Positions 61,823 through 64,000 of a stretch of DNA of 64,000 nucleotides are shown here, piece by piece (position 1 is the first letter of the stretch; the number at the start of each line of letters is the position of its first letter). This DNA is from Serilophus lunatus. Taxonomy: Eukaryota > Chordata > Aves > Passeriformes > Eurylaimidae. The DNA is taken from positions 186,001 to 250,000 of the forward strand of contig VXBA01004389.1 in NCBI GenBank assembly GCA_013399895.1, given 5' to 3'. A program made the position numbers and the translations under genes. The notes beneath the pieces were generated by a model, which did not search any database, was not told the origin of the DNA, and saw nothing but the letters and a program-made list of their open reading frames with translations.

Positions 61823-64000
61823 GCGTCTTCCTCACTGAGTTGTGTAGCTGCTACAACTTTATTCAATGGAATGGTTTCTGAAATGACACACTTGCAGAGC
61901 AGTATTATTCTGCACCAGCTGCCTCTTCTTCAACTTAAAAACCTTTTCTCTTGGTTCTTTTTCCAGTTGAATCAGTGATTTTGGCATGAAGTGGAAAATA
62001 ATGCCAATCTAACACATATAACACAAGCTGCAGATTGTCTCCATTTCCAGTTGTGTTCAGATGCAGGAGGGACAGCCCATGGTTATTCCAGCCCAGGCAA
62101 GGCCATAGTAAATCTAATGCTGCAGAGCCTCCTCCTGGAGGGAGACATGGGTAAACCACCTCCCAGCATTCTTCTGGTAGGTCTCAGTGGGGCAGTGAGT
62201 GACTTAACAGCAACAAAAATATTTTTGCTGCATTTTTTATATAACAGTAAAAAAAAAAAAATGAAAAAGAAATATCCAGCCAATAAATGAAACTGAGCCA
62301 GTCAAAATTCCTGGTTAGCTGGTTCATGGACGATGTGAAAGCTCCCCTTCAGACAGCATATAAATTGACAAACAGTCTCTCCAGAGTACATGGAATTTCT
62401 TAGCTTTACTTTTATTTTTTATGTATGGGGGACATGATTATGCTGTGTACAACCACTTTTGAATTTATATTTCTATAATTAATTATTAAGCAAAACCAAG
62501 TGATAGAGCCTTATTATCTCATCATTTGTTAACAGTGTTAAATAATTTGCAAAGAGTATCTACCTGATCTTTGACAAATATGTACTGTAGCTAATTAGCT
62601 CAGGTAAAACAGACAGTATTCCACAGACACTTGGCCTTCAACCTCACCTCTGATGCAATAATACTTTTGTTAAATTGGAAAACATGTAAAATGTCCTATG
62701 GTCCAGGTCACCTGTCCAGATTCAAGAGAAGCTCCATTCAGAATTAGTACTGCAATAGATGTAGCTACAGTTTCAGGGAAATGGATTTGTATCTAGTCAT
62801 GCTATTTTTAAAAATAAAATTTCTGAAAGTTCCTTCAAACCTTTACATCAGTGTAAAAAGTTTAGGATTAGCAAAGTCTATTTCTGAAAAAAAGAAAAAA
62901 AAATTCAAAAAGAACTATCAATCCCTTTCCTCCAGGCTTTCATCAGTATTGACATGGATTTTAAGGCAAAATTCAATTTTAAGAATTCAGAATGTTTTTG
63001 CTGGAATTTTAAAATTTCATCCCATTCCAAGTGTCATCTTCACTTAAATGCCTATTTTGAGGACTTACAAATCTGCAGATAGAAATTTATTTTTTTTTAA
63101 AGTAGTTAAGAATTTGAATATACTGCTTTAATTTAGGATATGTAAAGGCTTAGCTGGATGGCATAATCTACCCTTCTTTTTTATGAAGAAGAAAAAAATA
63201 GAAATTGAGCAGAACTACATTAGACCAAGCCTCCTTTGTGCTCTGTATGTATTACTGATAGAATTTTCTGTCAGAGATATTAATCATTTTGAGAATTTTG
63301 TCTCTTGGAAAGCTCCAGTTACAGCAGCTCAAATTTCATTTTCCAAGTAAATGACTAACTAGCTTTTTCCCTGGTTAGGCTGCACAATTTGCATGTCAAG
63401 TGAGATTATCCTCATGATTCTACAGTTACTCAGCTCATCTGAAGGAAGATATTTTACTGCAGGTGATGTCAAGGTTTTACTTCTTCACACTATGCAGCAT
63501 TGAAGCAACACAGCAAACACTGACTTTAAAAGCACATCCAACAAAACTGTGACAAGCCTTCTGGTTGTTTGGCTCAGTCTTATAAAAAAAATACTAACCT
63601 TGCATGTGATGACTTTCCACAACAAGAGAATATTTCTGGAAATAATTTTCATTATGATGCAGAAGTTATGTTGCAAATGTGAACCACCCCACACTGAGCA
63701 GTTCACATTTTCCTCCTTTGCTTACACCAGCTAGGGATATACTGCCCTGCAATGACATACAGCTGTTAAAATGGCCTCAGCAGGGTTTCTTTGTCCTTTG
63801 TTACATTTTTTTTCTCTACTAGCAGAACAAACAAACAACCAAAAAAAAAAAACCTTCGTCATTTTTCTTTTTTTCCCCCGCCTGGAAGTGTGATTGGAGT
63901 TTGAAACCAAAATGTAAAGGACTATTGTATCTATAGCTGGGTGGAGATTGTACAGTGAAATATTTTCTGAGCCACAAATGTCAGTTCATAAACAGAAGCA
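61823..64000. other. Unique non-coding DNA at the window end
   Basis: Nothing gene-like recognised. Two A homopolymers are present, A13 at 62249-62261 and A12 at 63841-63852. The frame at 61991-62290 (+, 99 codons) ends in a lysine run encoded by the A tract and is not convincing. Confidence 0.65.

Noticed and set aside
1..64000. CRISPR arrays, tRNA, rRNA, snRNA or known microRNA genes, and endogenous retrovirus LTRs
   Set aside because: I searched by eye for regularly spaced repeats, tRNA B-box words, U6-like sequence, common microRNA seeds and LTR/primer-binding signatures. Nothing convincing was found.

Overview
This window reads as nuclear DNA of a bird. It is A/T-rich (roughly 63% A+T by eye, not counted), has no operon-like gene packing, and carries CR1 LINE fragments whose 3' ends show the avian CR1 wording and terminal octamer repeats (ATTCTATG, or CATAGAAT on the other strand). 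I cannot name the species or chromosome. A single N at 48478 points to a draft assembly.

I found no protein-coding gene, exon, tRNA, rRNA or other RNA gene that I can support. The longest open frames are 133, 120, 119, 112 and 111 codons. With this base composition a stop is expected in about 7% of codons, so a few frames of 100-130 codons are expected by chance in 64 kb read in six frames. The window is therefore best described as intergenic or deep-intronic 'gene desert' DNA. Short exons without recognisable homology cannot be excluded.

The recognisable content is transposon debris, about 3-4 kb in total (some 5% of the window, typical of birds). Younger CR1 pieces lie at 4820-5660 (-), 7692-7820 (-), 24165-24411 (+, internally deleted), 24435-24500 (-), 33583-33710 (+), 53281-53431 (+) and 61437-61822 (+). 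An older layer shared with other amniotes lies at 16555-17110 (ancient CR1/L3-type LINE, -), 22378-22960 (LINE2 reverse-transcriptase region, +), 43845-43912 (MIR SINE, -), 50422-50572 (MIR, -) and 56020-56125 (MIR, +). The rest is unique sequence broken by short microsatellites, A/T tracts, one G10 and one C10 tract, two short tandem duplications and several short perfect hairpins.

Layout: 1-4.8 kb unique; 4.8-7.8 kb two minus-strand CR1 copies; 7.8-16.5 kb unique; 16.5-24.5 kb the richest repeat zone (ancient CR1, LINE2, and two CR1 ends facing each other); 24.5-43 kb mostly unique with one CR1 end; 43-44.8 kb microsatellites, a MIR and an A19 tract; 44.8-61 kb unique with two MIRs, one CR1 and a weak exon-like island near 49.4 kb; 61-64 kb a G+C-richer patch, a 386-bp CR1 and unique tail. 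No set of genes works together here. The most useful observations are the old amniote repeats, the tail-to-tail CR1 pair, and a few compact islands whose conservation should be tested.
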